Made by a program: the position numbers and the translations under genes. A model generated the notes under the pieces. That model was given only the letters and a program-made list of their open reading frames with translations, was not told where the DNA came from and did no database searches. 64,000 nucleotides of DNA. Origin: Mycobacterium sp. Aquia_216. Lineage in GTDB: Bacteria; Actinomycetota; Actinomycetes; Mycobacteriales; Mycobacteriaceae. Below are positions 1 to 9,154 of the stretch, piece after piece. Positions within the stretch are counted from its first letter, which is position 1. Every line of letters starts with the position of its first letter. The stretch lies in assembly GCF_026723865.1 (NCBI RefSeq), contig NZ_CP113529.1:3100001-3164000 (forward strand), read 5' to 3'.

Positions 1-102
1 ATCAAGGACGGCGACACGATGCTGTGCATGGTCCCCGAGTCCGGCCGGTTCGCAATCTCTTTCATGCATCTCACCGCGGTGTCGTCGGAGACCTCACGGT
101 GA
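1..102 (+). CDS. C-terminal fragment of a DarB-like 3-oxoacyl-ACP synthase III (5' end outside window)
   Basis: The first 33 codons are open and end at a TGA (100-102). The peptide contains DGDTMLCMVPESGRF followed by AISFMHL, which is the end of ketosynthase-III-like enzymes of the DarB/StlD type that condense and cyclise two acyl chains. The call rests on this short tail and on the DarA-like gene that starts directly after it, since the darB-darA pairing is known from dialkylresorcinol clusters. The catalytic Cys-His-Asn residues lie outside the window and cannot be checked. It could also be another KAS III-like condensing enzyme. Confidence 0.6.
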   Translation: MKDGDTMLCMVPESGRFAISFMHLTAVSSETSR

Positions 103-104
103 CT

Positions 105-1043
105 ATGACGTCGGAAGCTGGCCCGATGGCGCGGCCGCGCCATCGGGCGGTCGTCTACCTGTACACGCAGACGGGGCAGTTGCGCGAGACGGCGCAGGCA
201 TTGACCGCCCCGCTGGAGGCGCGAGGGTGGGACGTCCGTTGGGTCGAAGTGCGGCCGCGTGACGCGTTCCCGTTTCCCTGGCCAATTCGACGATTCTTCG
301 GAGTGTTCCCGCACGCGGTGGACCCGCAGGCGCTCGTGGAGCTCGTCGAGCCGGCGGGCGGCTTCGACTCGGCTGCAGACGAATTGGTCATCCTGGCCTA
401 CCAGGTGTGGTACCTGGCGCCCTCGCTTCCCATCCGATCGCTGCTGAAAACGCATCCCGAGGCGGTCCGGGGCCGCACCGTCGTCTCGCTGATCGCATGC
501 CGCAACATGTGGTATTCGGCGGCAATTGAAGCATCCGGGCTGCTGCGATCCGCGGGCGCCCGGCGCGTCGACGTAGTCGCCGCCACCGATACGCGAGGGT
601 CGTCGACGACCCTGGTGACCACTCTGCGTTGGCTGCTGACCGGAAAACGCGCACCGTTTCTATGGTTTGGGCGAGCCGGGGTCGGCGACGACGAATTCAC
701 AAGAGTCGCCGCCGTCGGGCAGTGCATCGCCGAGTCGCGGCCATGCCCGCAAGATGCGGCGCCGGTCGTGCCCGCGTTGGCTGCGGCGGACGTCCTTGCC
801 GGTACGGCATTTCGTAGGTGGGGCGCAACCGTCAGATCCATGCGCCGATTCGGCGGTGCCGCACACGCAGCGACTCTGCTCACATTCGTGCTCGGTCTGG
901 GGATCGCCATCGTGATCGGTCTGCCGTTGCTCGCATTCGCGGCAGCCGTGGGCGGTGAACGCTTCGCTACCCGCGTTCGCGGCTTCGTCTACCGTCGGAT
1001 CTCCTTCGATCTGCCGGTATTCGACCAGGTGGTGAGCGCATGA
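105..1043 (+). CDS. darA: DarA-like dialkylresorcinol condensing/aromatising enzyme, flavodoxin fold
   Basis: 312 aa from ATG 105; a GTG at 99 overlapping the upstream stop is an alternative start. The N-terminal part has a flavodoxin-type nucleotide loop (VVYLYTQTGQ) and the family-like stretches FPFPWPIRRFFGVFP, LAYQVWYLAPSLP and SLIACRNMW, with WLLTGKRAPF further on. A hydrophobic segment (about residues 255-285) suggests membrane association. DarA proteins act with the ketosynthase-like DarB to form the resorcinol ring from two acyl intermediates. The gene lies two bases after the DarB-like stop and overlaps the next ORF, so it is part of one transcript. The family assignment comes from recognised motifs; the product is inferred. 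A generic NAD(P)H-dependent flavodoxin-like oxidoreductase is the alternative. Confidence 0.7.
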   Translation: MTSEAGPMARPRHRAVVYLYTQTGQLRETAQALTAPLEARGWDVRWVEVRPRDAFPFPWPIRRFFGVFPHAVDPQALVELVEPAGGFDSAADELVILAYQVWYLAPSLPIRSLLKTHPEAVRGRTVVSLIACRNMWYSAAIEASGLLRSAGARRVDVVAATDTRGSSTTLVTTLRWLLTGKRAPFLWFGRAGVGDDEFTRVAAVGQCIAESRPCPQDAAPVVPALAAADVLAGTAFRRWGATVRSMRRFGGAAHAATLLTFVLGLGIAIVIGLPLLAFAAAVGGERFATRVRGFVYRRISFDLPVFDQVVSA

Positions 1044-1102
1044 CCGCGGCAGCACCCCGTACCGGGACGACCGGTAGCGGCGAGTCTGGAAGGGAGGCAA
1101 CG

Positions 1103-1363
1103 ATGACCGCTGAGAATCTCGATCACCAGGACCTCGTGGACTGGTTGTCCGCCAAGGTGGCCGGGCAGCTCAACGTGGCGCCGGACACCATCGACATCGA
1201 CACCCCGTTGGCCGATTACGGGATTGACTCCGCCGCGAGTCTGACGCTGTGCGCGGACCTGGAGTTCGAGAAGGGAATCCCCGTCGAAACCACGATTGTG
1301 TGGGATTACGCCACCATTAATGCCATCGCGGCGTACCTCGTCACCGAGCGGGTGCTGCCATGA
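1103..1363 (+). CDS. Free-standing acyl carrier protein
   Basis: 86 aa. The phosphopantetheine attachment motif is YGIDSAASL, and the length and helix pattern are those of a discrete ACP. It would carry acyl or polyketide intermediates for the neighbouring ketosynthases. I chose ATG 1103 because a strong Shine-Dalgarno sequence (agggagg, 1091-1097) precedes it. An in-frame ATG at 1040 overlaps the darA stop and would add a low-complexity N-terminal extension of 21 residues. The stop overlaps the PKS start (ATGA), which indicates translational coupling. Confidence 0.85.
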   Translation: MTAENLDHQDLVDWLSAKVAGQLNVAPDTIDIDTPLADYGIDSAASLTLCADLEFEKGIPVETTIVWDYATINAIAAYLVTERVLP

Positions 1364-4308
1364 TGCCGATCGCGGTGGTCGGTGTCGATTGCCGCTTTCC
1401 CGGCGCGCCCGACAAGGACGCGTTCTGGCGACTGCTGATGGATGGCGTGGTGGCCGACAGCGAAGTGCCTTCGCAGCGTTGGGATGTCGACTCCTACTAT
1501 CGCTGCGACGGTGGTCCTGGATCGATGAATACCCGGCGCGGCCATTTCATCGACAATGTCGACACATTCGACAACGACTTCTTCGGGATAGCGCCCATCG
1601 AGGCGGGGGCGCTTGACCCGCAGCAGCGCCTGCTCCTGGAATCATCCTGGCGCGCAATCGAAGATGCCGGAATGGACCCGCGGTCGCTGGCCGGCACCCC
1701 GACCGGGGTCTTCGTCGGCATCATGTCCAGCGAGTGGAGCAACCTGCAAATTCTCGACTTCGCCGGGCTCACGGCGTTCCGCGGAACGGGCAGTGGCTAT
1801 TTCATGACTGCTAACCGTATCTCCTACCACCTGGGTCTGACCGGGCCAAGCGTGGCCATCGATTCAGCCTGCTCGTCATCACTGACTGCCGTCCACCAGG
1901 GCTGCGCGGCGCTTCGCTCGGGGGAGGCCGATACCGTCATCGCGGCAGGTGCGAATCTCATTCTGACACCGTCACTTTCGATCTTCTATACCCAGGCAGG
2001 GCTGTCCGCGCCGGATGGTCGCTGCAAGCCGTTCGGGCTGGACGCCGACGGCATCGGACGCGGCGAGGGCGTGGCCGCGGTAGTGCTGCGCCGACTCGAC
2101 GACGCACTTGCCGACGGGCAACCGATCTATGCGGTCGTGAAGAGTTCGGTCACCAACCACGACGGCCGCAGCAACGGCATCACGGCCCCGAGCCGCCGCT
2201 CGCAGGTGGAGCTGATGCGCCGGGCGCTGAGCCTGGCAGAGGTCGATGCCGGCCAGATCGGCTTCGTCGAGGCGCACGGCACCGGCACGGTGCTCGGCGA
2301 CATGATCGAAGCCAACGCCCTCGGCGACGTGCACAAGGCACGAGCCGGGGAGCCCTGTCTGCTCGGTTCCGTGAAGGGAAACATCGGGCACACCGAGGGC
2401 AGTGCGGGGATCGCGGCGTTCATCAAGACGTGCCTGGCGTTGCACCATGGCGTGCTGCCCCCGACGGTGTTCGGCGACAGCGCCAATCCGGCCTTGCGAC
2501 TGGCCGAGCACGGTCTGCAGTTGGCCGACAGTCCGCGAAAGTTACCGGTGGACGGCACGCTCGGCGCAGTGAGCTCGTTCGGCCTTGGCGGCAGTAATGC
2601 GCACGCGATTCTTCAGACGGCGCCGGCCACTGCGCTTCCCGTCGCTGGTGTGACTGGCGTCCTTACTATTTCGGCGCCGTCGGAGCGGGCGCTGCGGCGC
2701 AATGCCGAGTCGATGACGGCCGCGCTGGAGACCCTCGACACCACGCAGATGGCGTCCTGGTGCCGCTCGACCAACGTCGTCAAGCGATCAAACCGGCATC
2801 GCCTTGTCGTTGCGGGCGACCGCGACACCGTGGTTGAGGGCATCCGCCAATTTACGTCCGGCGCCGGGGACCATCTGGTGTCGTCCGCCCCGCCGCACCG
2901 GGCCCCGGCCGGCGTCGGGCTCCTGTTCTCAGGTCAGGGCACCCAGTACCCGGGCATGACCCGGCGACTCTACGACGCTCATCCGACGTACCGAGAGAGT
3001 CTTGACTCCGCGGCTGGCGCCCTAGATCCGCACCTCGGATCGGATCTGCTCGCGACGATCTTCGGCCGCGCACCGGGCCTTGATCACACCAGCTTCGCGC
3101 AGCCCGCATTGTTCGCCGTGTCCTTCGCGCTGGGAAAGACTCTGCTACAGAGCGGAATCCGGGTGCCATTCGGGATCGGCCATAGCGTCGGGGAGATCGC
3201 CGCCGCCTGTCTGGCCAACGTGCTCACCCTCGACACCGCTGCCAAGCTCGTCGCGACCAGAGCGCGGTTGATGGGCGCGTTGCCTCCAGGTGGGGCAATG
3301 ATCGCGGTCGACCTCGGCGTCGAGCAGATGGAAGCACTCGTCGCTGAAGAGCCCGGGTGCGGGATCGCGGCGATCAACGGGCCGCAGTCCCTGACCATCT
3401 CCGGGGACGCCGACGCCGTGGCACGAGTGCAAGCCCTGGTTCGGCAACGGGGTGGCAAAGCGGTGAACCTGGCGGTCTCACACGCCTTCCACTCGCCGCT
3501 GATGGAGCCGATGGTGGCCGACTTCCGGCGCGAGGTAGCCGGCCTCGAGCCGGCACCCGCCGAGTTTCCGCTGTTCTCCACGGTGCTCGGCCGCGAAGTC
3601 AATGGCACAGAGATGACGGTCGACTACTGGGCCCGGCAGATCTGTTCTCCGGTGCTGTTCTTCGACGCGGTCCAGGCCGCCGTGCGGACCGGACGCGCCG
3701 ACTATCTCGCCGAAGCCGGTCCTAAATCAGCGCTGCTCACACTCGCCCGACAGGGCGGAATTCCGCCGCAGACCCGCGCACTCACCTTGTGCAGCGGCCC
3801 GGATTCGGACGGCACAGAGCTGCTCGGTGTGGCGGCCACGTTGATGCGCGACGGCTACTCACCGGATCTGGCGGCGCTGTACGGCGGGGCGGCCGGACCG
3901 CCGCAGCGGATCCCGCCGTATGTCTTCGATACCTCCAGCCGGTTCTGGTTCGACGGACCGACCACCTACCCCCGGCAGCCGGCGCAGACCGCCGGTGCTC
4001 AAAGTAGCGATCCCGTCGACGAGCCTGCGGATACCGAGCAACCGCCGACCGGTGCGGAGGGCGGGGTTCTCGCGCTGATCGCCGATGTCGGCGGCTATTT
4101 GGTTACCACGCTCAGCCGATCCAAACGGCTCGCCGATGACTTGGGTTACGACTCATTGCTGCAGCTTCGCCTCCTGGACCGGCTGCGGGCGGAGTATCCG
4201 CCGCTGCACGACATCACTGTGGCCGAGGTGCTGCCGAGGATTCACAGCGTCGGTGATCTCATCGACTTCGTGATGGAGCGGCTCAACGAGGCCGGCACAG
4301 CACGATGA
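1360..4308 (+). CDS. Type I polyketide synthase, KS-AT-ACP
   Basis: 982 aa in one module. The ketosynthase (about 1-420) has the active Cys171 in DSACSSS, His306 in EAHGTGT and His344 in GNIGHTEG. The acyltransferase (about 500-820) has the nucleophile Ser609 in GHSVGE and a HAFHS motif at 708-712, which usually marks malonyl-CoA selection. The C-terminal ACP (about 905-975) has its attachment Ser932 in GYDSLLQL. No KR, DH, ER or TE domain is visible, so any reduction must come from elsewhere or the enzyme makes a poly-beta-keto chain. It overlaps the ACP upstream and the thioesterase downstream by 4 bp each, so the genes are co-translated. Confidence 0.95.
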   Translation: MMPIAVVGVDCRFPGAPDKDAFWRLLMDGVVADSEVPSQRWDVDSYYRCDGGPGSMNTRRGHFIDNVDTFDNDFFGIAPIEAGALDPQQRLLLESSWRAIEDAGMDPRSLAGTPTGVFVGIMSSEWSNLQILDFAGLTAFRGTGSGYFMTANRISYHLGLTGPSVAIDSACSSSLTAVHQGCAALRSGEADTVIAAGANLILTPSLSIFYTQAGLSAPDGRCKPFGLDADGIGRGEGVAAVVLRRLDDALADGQPIYAVVKSSVTNHDGRSNGITAPSRRSQVELMRRALSLAEVDAGQIGFVEAHGTGTVLGDMIEANALGDVHKARAGEPCLLGSVKGNIGHTEGSAGIAAFIKTCLALHHGVLPPTVFGDSANPALRLAEHGLQLADSPRKLPVDGTLGAVSSFGLGGSNAHAILQTAPATALPVAGVTGVLTISAPSERALRRNAESMTAALETLDTTQMASWCRSTNVVKRSNRHRLVVAGDRDTVVEGIRQFTSGAGDHLVSSAPPHRAPAGVGLLFSGQGTQYPGMTRRLYDAHPTYRESLDSAAGALDPHLGSDLLATIFGRAPGLDHTSFAQPALFAVSFALGKTLLQSGIRVPFGIGHSVGEIAAACLANVLTLDTAAKLVATRARLMGALPPGGAMIAVDLGVEQMEALVAEEPGCGIAAINGPQSLTISGDADAVARVQALVRQRGGKAVNLAVSHAFHSPLMEPMVADFRREVAGLEPAPAEFPLFSTVLGREVNGTEMTVDYWARQICSPVLFFDAVQAAVRTGRADYLAEAGPKSALLTLARQGGIPPQTRALTLCSGPDSDGTELLGVAATLMRDGYSPDLAALYGGAAGPPQRIPPYVFDTSSRFWFDGPTTYPRQPAQTAGAQSSDPVDEPADTEQPPTGAEGGVLALIADVGGYLVTTLSRSKRLADDLGYDSLLQLRLLDRLRAEYPPLHDITVAEVLPRIHSVGDLIDFVMERLNEAGTAR

Positions 4309-5039
4309 CGCCCGTCGAATTGGTGTGCTTTCACCACGCCGGTGGTGGGGCCGCGTCGTTTCATCCGCTGCGCCGAGCGCTGGCGGACATCGGCGCCGAG
4401 GTGGCACTGACGGCGGTGACACTGCCGGGACGGGAGTCGCGCCGCGACGAGCCCCGCCATGTCGACGCCGAGACCTGCGTCCAGGCGCTCGGCGACGAGC
4501 TCGACGAACTATTGCGTCGGCCCCACGTCCTACTGGGCCATAGCATGGGCGCGATATTGGCGTATTTACTGGCGCAACAACGTATTTCGCGCGGTCTTCG
4601 GGCGCCGGAGGCGGTCATCGTCGCGTCCTGCCGCGCCCCGCACCTACCCTCTCCCCGGCTTGACCTGCAGCTACTCGGCGATTACGAGCTGGCCACCGAA
4701 CTCGCGCGCTACGGCGGGCTGCCGACGGAAGTTCTGAACCGTCCAGACTGGCTGGCACTGCTGATGCCTACTGTTCGCGACGATCTGCGGATCTGTCAGT
4801 CACATTGGCGAACCGATGCGCCACCGCTTCCGTGTCCACTGCACATCGTCGGAGGCCTCGGCGACACGGTGGCGCCGCCTGACACGGTGGCTGCCTGGGC
4901 GTCGCACTCGGTGCAGCCTCAACCGGTTCGGTTTTACCCCGGCGGCCACTTCCTGTTCCGTTCGCCGGAATCGGCATTGGTAGCCAACGTTGCGCGTGTC
5001 GCCGACCAAGCGGCACGGGAAAGGAACTTACTCGCGTGA
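4305..5039 (+). CDS. Type II thioesterase, alpha/beta hydrolase
   Basis: 244 aa, the usual size of GrsT-type editing thioesterases. FHHAGGGAASF near the N terminus is the family oxyanion region, the nucleophile is Ser80 in LLGHSMGA, the acidic residue lies in GGLGDTVAPP and the catalytic His in YPGGHFLF. Such enzymes remove misprimed or stalled acyl groups from carrier proteins, or release product. It overlaps the PKS stop (ATGA) and the ligase start (GTGA), so it very likely serves this PKS and the free ACP. Confidence 0.9.
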   Translation: MTPVELVCFHHAGGGAASFHPLRRALADIGAEVALTAVTLPGRESRRDEPRHVDAETCVQALGDELDELLRRPHVLLGHSMGAILAYLLAQQRISRGLRAPEAVIVASCRAPHLPSPRLDLQLLGDYELATELARYGGLPTEVLNRPDWLALLMPTVRDDLRICQSHWRTDAPPLPCPLHIVGGLGDTVAPPDTVAAWASHSVQPQPVRFYPGGHFLFRSPESALVANVARVADQAARERNLLA

Positions 5040-6727
5040 GCACATTAACCCGCGAAATGTCCGCTGCAGCGAGATTTTCGCCGCGGCACTTGACTGCAGG
5101 CACGGTCGCCGACCCAGTTCGCTTGACCTGGCGTGAAGTCCACGAACAGGCGAAACGGATGGCCGGCGGTCTGGCCGCGCGGGGGATACGCTGCCGGGGC
5201 TCGGTCGCCGTGCTGGCCACCGATGCCGCTGATATCGCGCCGCTCGCGCAGGCCGCCTGGCTGAGTCGCGCCGCGCTGACGATGCTGCAGCAACCAACTC
5301 CGCGCACCGACCTGGCGGTTTGGCTGCAAGACACGGTTCGGGCGACTGTGATGATCAAGGCCGACGTGGTCGTGATCGGGGAGCAGTTCCTGGGTGCGCT
5401 GGATCCGCTGACGGCTCAAGGACTGAAGGTGTGCACGGTCGAGTCCTTGCGCCGCGCCGACCCGATCGAGTTCGACATGTCGGATCACGCCGCCGAGTCG
5501 GATATCGCGTTGCGGCAGTTGACATCCGGATCAACCGGCGTGCCCAAAGCCGTCGAGATCAGTCACGGCAATCTCGCCGCGAATGCCGTCGCCTTGCGCG
5601 ACGGGCTCGAACTCGACATCAGCACGGACGTGATGGCGAGCTGGCTGCCGCTGTCGCATGACATGGGGATGATCGCCTTCGTGTGCTTCCCCATGCAGCT
5701 GGGTATCGAAACCATCGTCGTCCCACCGGAGGAGTTCCTCAAACGACCGCTCGTCTGGGCAGAGCTGATCAGCAGGCACCGCGCGACCATCACCTCTGGC
5801 CCCAATTTCGCGTACTCCGTGCTCGCCCGCGTGCTGCAGCGCGCCGACCCGGACGCCATCGACCTTTCGTCGCTGCGCATCGCGGTGAACGGAGCAGAAC
5901 CGATTGACCACCGCGACATGACCGACTTCTCTGCGATCGGCGCGCGCTTCGGTCTGCGCCCGACGGCGCTGACGCCCGCCTACGGACTCGCCGAAGCCAC
6001 ATTGGTTGCGTCGCTGGGGTCGGCGCACGACCAGGCGACGGTCGACCAGGTCTCACGGCAGGCCATTGCGGAAGCGCACCGCGCGCAGCCGCTGCAGGAC
6101 GACTCCGCGGATGTACAGCATGTGGTGTGCGTGGGGGTACCGGTGACGGGCCTGGATCTGCGGATAAGCCGGAACGGGACAGCGTTGGCGCCCCGAGAGA
6201 TCGGCGCAATCGAACTGCGTGGCCCGATGATCGCCGACAGATATCTGACCTCCGACGGTGTCCTGCCGCTCGCGACAGGCGGCTGGTTCGACAGCGGGGA
6301 CCTGGGTTACCTCGACGAGGAGGGGCGACTGTATGTCTGCGGCCGCACAAAGGATCTCATCGTGCTGGCCGGCAGGAATCTCTATCCGCACGATATCGAG
6401 CGCGCGGCCGAGAGTGTCGACGGCGTGCGAAAAGGCTGCGTGATCGCGCTGCGTGTCGACGCCGATCGGGAGGGTTTCGCGGTGCTCGCCGAAGTACGCA
6501 ACGCGACCGACGACGACGCACGCGCACGGATCAGCCGCGAGATCGCCGCCCGGGTGAGCAGTCAAGTCGGGCACCGCCCGCACGACATCCTGTTGTTCCC
6601 CGCCGGCGCCTTGCCGAAGACGCCGTCCGGCAAGCTGCGCCGCAGCAGCGCTCGAGAATTGCTCCCGACGTACACCCCCGCCCCAGCTATCCGCCAGACG
6701 GCTCGGCTTCAGGTGCAGAACAGGTGA
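5036..6727 (+). CDS. Fatty acyl-AMP ligase / acyl-CoA synthetase (FadD family)
   Basis: 563 aa from GTG 5036, overlapping the previous stop by 4 bp. The ANL signature is LTSGSTGVPKAVEISHGN from residue 162. Further motifs are PAYGLAEATLV (A5), WFDSGDLGYL (A7), GRTKDLIVLAGRNLYP (A8) and the C-terminal PSGKLRR with catalytic Lys533. ASWLPLSHDMGMI and the YPHDIE sequence resemble fatty acyl-AMP ligases that load ACPs rather than make CoA thioesters, but I cannot verify the FAAL-specific insertion. Its likely role is activation of a starter fatty acid and transfer to the free ACP or PKS. Confidence 0.85.
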   Translation: MSTLTREMSAAARFSPRHLTAGTVADPVRLTWREVHEQAKRMAGGLAARGIRCRGSVAVLATDAADIAPLAQAAWLSRAALTMLQQPTPRTDLAVWLQDTVRATVMIKADVVVIGEQFLGALDPLTAQGLKVCTVESLRRADPIEFDMSDHAAESDIALRQLTSGSTGVPKAVEISHGNLAANAVALRDGLELDISTDVMASWLPLSHDMGMIAFVCFPMQLGIETIVVPPEEFLKRPLVWAELISRHRATITSGPNFAYSVLARVLQRADPDAIDLSSLRIAVNGAEPIDHRDMTDFSAIGARFGLRPTALTPAYGLAEATLVASLGSAHDQATVDQVSRQAIAEAHRAQPLQDDSADVQHVVCVGVPVTGLDLRISRNGTALAPREIGAIELRGPMIADRYLTSDGVLPLATGGWFDSGDLGYLDEEGRLYVCGRTKDLIVLAGRNLYPHDIERAAESVDGVRKGCVIALRVDADREGFAVLAEVRNATDDDARARISREIAARVSSQVGHRPHDILLFPAGALPKTPSGKLRRSSARELLPTYTPAPAIRQTARLQVQNR

Positions 6728-8514
6728 CCGACACCTGCGATGTCCTTGTCATCGGCGCCGGACCGGTGGGTGCCACGGCGGCGCTGCTGCTCGCGAGCTA
6801 CGACATCGACTGCACCGTGGTGGAGGCACGCCACGAGCCCCAACGCCATCCCGCCGCGCACGTGCTCTCGACACGGTCGATGGAGATTTGGCGCGAGGTC
6901 GGTCTCGAGCGCGACATCCGCGGCCTCAGCGCCCCGATGCACGAGCTGCGGTGCATCGCGTACTGCACCACCTTCGCCGGGCCCGAACTCGGGAGGGTCC
7001 CACTGGCCGACTTGCCCGAGGCGCAGATGGACGCGATCGAATCGATCAGCCCTACCCGCAGCGCACATCTACCCCAGAACGTGCTGGAACCGCTGCTCTG
7101 GCAACACCTGCGCAACAGTGATCGCATCGATGTACGTACCGGCTGGCGGTACCGGTCTCACATCGACGGCCCAGACGGCGTCGCGGTCACGGTTGCCGAC
7201 ACCACTACCGGATCCCACCGAACAATCCTGGCGCGCTACCTGATCGCGGCCGACGGCGCAGCCAGCACAGTGCGGCGCGCGCTAGGGATCACGATGGAGG
7301 GCCCGATCCTTCAGAACGTGGTCAGCGTCCTTTTCTCCGCCGATCTCGAGGCTTTCCGCCGAAACCGCCGCGGCCCGGTCATGTGGACTCACACCGCCAA
7401 GGGGCTGGGCGCCACCATTGTGCACCGGCCGCCGGACGACCTGGTTTTCCAGATCCCCTACTTTCCGCCCTTTGAGTCGGTAGCAGACTTCCCGGCTGCG
7501 GTCTGCCGCAAGCACATAGTCGATGCGATCGGCGATCCCGCTGTCCGCGTTGACATCAAGTCGATCCAGACGTGGGCGATGACCGCCCAGGTCGCCACCG
7601 GCTACCGGGTGGGCCGGGTGTTCCTGGCCGGCGATGCCGCGCACCGGTTTCCGCCCACCGGCGGGCTGGGACTCAACACCGGTGTCGCCGACGTGCACAA
7701 CCTGGCCTGGAAGCTCGCCTGGGTCCTCGCCGGGCGTGCCGACCCAGAACTGCTGGACAGCTATGAACGAGAACGCCGTCCGGTCGGCGCGGCCGCCACC
7801 GCCGACTCGGTGGCCAACTTCGACGGAATGTTCGATGTCGTTGCCACACTGGGATTGCCACGGCGAGCAGTGCGAATGCTCCCGCAAGCCGTCGCTGCGA
7901 TTCCGGACTGGGTACCGCGACGTCCCGTGCGTGCCTTGCTCCGCGGGATCACCACGCTGGGATACCAGCGGTTCCGCCTGGCCAAGTCGCCGGGCCGGAT
8001 CGGTCAGCGGATCCGCCGCCGGGCCGCGGCGGCGATCGCCGAGCAGGGTCCGCACTATCGCAGCTGGGGACGCGACCTCGGGGTGCGTTACAGGCGCGGC
8101 GCCGTGATCGGCGATCGGCTGCCGCCACCGGCCAGCGATCCAGAGTTCTATATCCCAGCTGTGCGCGCCGGCGCCCGGCTGCCGCACGTCTGGCTCGAGG
8201 ACGGCGCTCGGCGGGTGTCCACCCTGGATCTAATCAACCGTGACGACCTGACACTGCTGGTGTCCGAAGCAAGCCATTTGGTGTGGAAGCTTGCGGCGGA
8301 GGGGCTCTCGTTGTCGGTAGTGCCGGTCGGCGATGCTGGGCACGGCATATTCCACACCGGCGTCGCTGGCGCCGATCCAGATGCACTGTTGGTACGGCCC
8401 GATGGCCACATCGCCGCCGTGCTGCACTCGGACCGGGATGGCGCTCCACTGCTGCGCCGAGCACTGCACGTCGTCGGCGCCTTCGCGCCGAGCCACAAAG
8501 GACTGATCGCATGA
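6724..8514 (+). CDS. Class A FAD-dependent aromatic monooxygenase
   Basis: 596 aa from GTG 6724, overlapping the ligase stop. Rossmann GAGPVG is at residues 11-16, a central ADGAAS (DG motif) touches the pyrophosphate, and GDAAHRFPPTGGLGLNTG starts at residue 303. These are the three fingerprints of p-hydroxybenzoate-hydroxylase-like enzymes. A thioredoxin-like C-terminal extension (about 490-596) makes it similar to PheA, MhpA or RdmE type polyketide and phenol hydroxylases. By position it would hydroxylate the aromatic ring or a polyketide intermediate made by the upstream enzymes, using NAD(P)H and O2. An in-frame opening extends further upstream, but that part overlaps the ligase in another frame. 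Confidence 0.88.
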   Translation: MTDTCDVLVIGAGPVGATAALLLASYDIDCTVVEARHEPQRHPAAHVLSTRSMEIWREVGLERDIRGLSAPMHELRCIAYCTTFAGPELGRVPLADLPEAQMDAIESISPTRSAHLPQNVLEPLLWQHLRNSDRIDVRTGWRYRSHIDGPDGVAVTVADTTTGSHRTILARYLIAADGAASTVRRALGITMEGPILQNVVSVLFSADLEAFRRNRRGPVMWTHTAKGLGATIVHRPPDDLVFQIPYFPPFESVADFPAAVCRKHIVDAIGDPAVRVDIKSIQTWAMTAQVATGYRVGRVFLAGDAAHRFPPTGGLGLNTGVADVHNLAWKLAWVLAGRADPELLDSYERERRPVGAAATADSVANFDGMFDVVATLGLPRRAVRMLPQAVAAIPDWVPRRPVRALLRGITTLGYQRFRLAKSPGRIGQRIRRRAAAAIAEQGPHYRSWGRDLGVRYRRGAVIGDRLPPPASDPEFYIPAVRAGARLPHVWLEDGARRVSTLDLINRDDLTLLVSEASHLVWKLAAEGLSLSVVPVGDAGHGIFHTGVAGADPDALLVRPDGHIAAVLHSDRDGAPLLRRALHVVGAFAPSHKGLIA

Positions 8515-9002
8515 ACGACGTTGCGGCAGAGGCTGTCGAGCTGCGACTACTGACCCACCGGCCGACGGAGATGACGCAGTGGTGGGCGGCGCTACTCGAC
8601 GCAGCTCCCCAGCCGTTGAATGCCCGGATGACCGCCATCCACGGTGATTACCTACGGGTGGTGATCGAGCGTTCACCGATCGCACTTGATTACCATCCCG
8701 AAGCCAGTGGTGTCACCGCCATCAAATTGGCCATCAGGGATGTGCAGGCGGCATGTCCGGCATTGAACAGGTTGAGCCAGTTGGGTTCTCATCCCCATCG
8801 CGCGACCGGCCAACCCGGCGCGACGGCGCTCTGGTTCCGCGATCCCAATGGCACCGACGTGGCCCTGCAACTGCCCGTGGCCATCGGCCACCATGCCACT
8901 GCAGCCGGTGTATGGCCCGATGAGGTAGACCCCAAAGACGTGCTTGCTTACATCAACAGCCAACCATCAGCCACCATCCACCAGCCGCCCGAACCGGAAT
9001 AG
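8511..9002 (+). CDS. Small VOC (glyoxalase/dioxygenase-fold) protein
   Basis: 163 aa from ATG 8511, overlapping the monooxygenase stop (ATGA). The sequence has the beta-alpha-beta-beta-beta pattern of the vicinal-oxygen-chelate fold, with ALWFRDPNGTDVALQ near the end typical of glyoxalase/bleomycin-resistance proteins. The substrate is unknown. In this position it may help ring oxidation or isomerisation, or bind the product. The last 30 residues are Pro/His-rich and probably unstructured. Confidence 0.7.
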   Translation: MNDVAAEAVELRLLTHRPTEMTQWWAALLDAAPQPLNARMTAIHGDYLRVVIERSPIALDYHPEASGVTAIKLAIRDVQAACPALNRLSQLGSHPHRATGQPGATALWFRDPNGTDVALQLPVAIGHHATAAGVWPDEVDPKDVLAYINSQPSATIHQPPEPE

Positions 9003-9023
9003 CACACCGTGTTACATCACACT

Positions 9024-9035
9024 GTTCGGCCGAAC
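9024..9035. promoter_or_regulatory. 12-bp palindrome in the gap before the methyltransferase
   Basis: GTTCGGCCGAAC is a perfect palindrome in the 152-bp gap between the VOC gene and the O-methyltransferase. An 8-bp direct repeat, TACATCAC, occurs at 9013-9020 and 9073-9080. This gap is the first real break in the cluster, so a promoter and operator for the methyltransferase could sit here. The regulator is unknown. Confidence 0.35.
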
Positions 9036-9154
9036 GGACCAGATGTCCGAAGGGAGAAGACGGAAGCCCTGGTACATCACTAGGCGCCGCAATACTATGC
9101 GGGCTCGCCACTTTCGGTTCATGCTCGCGCAGCCACTCGCTCTAGGTCAAGGTC

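Noticed and set aside
6127..6723. Upstream extension of the monooxygenase reading frame
   Set aside because: It lies within the acyl-AMP ligase in another frame, and its residues are Arg-rich and not family-like; GTG 6724 in a 4-bp overlap is the real start.
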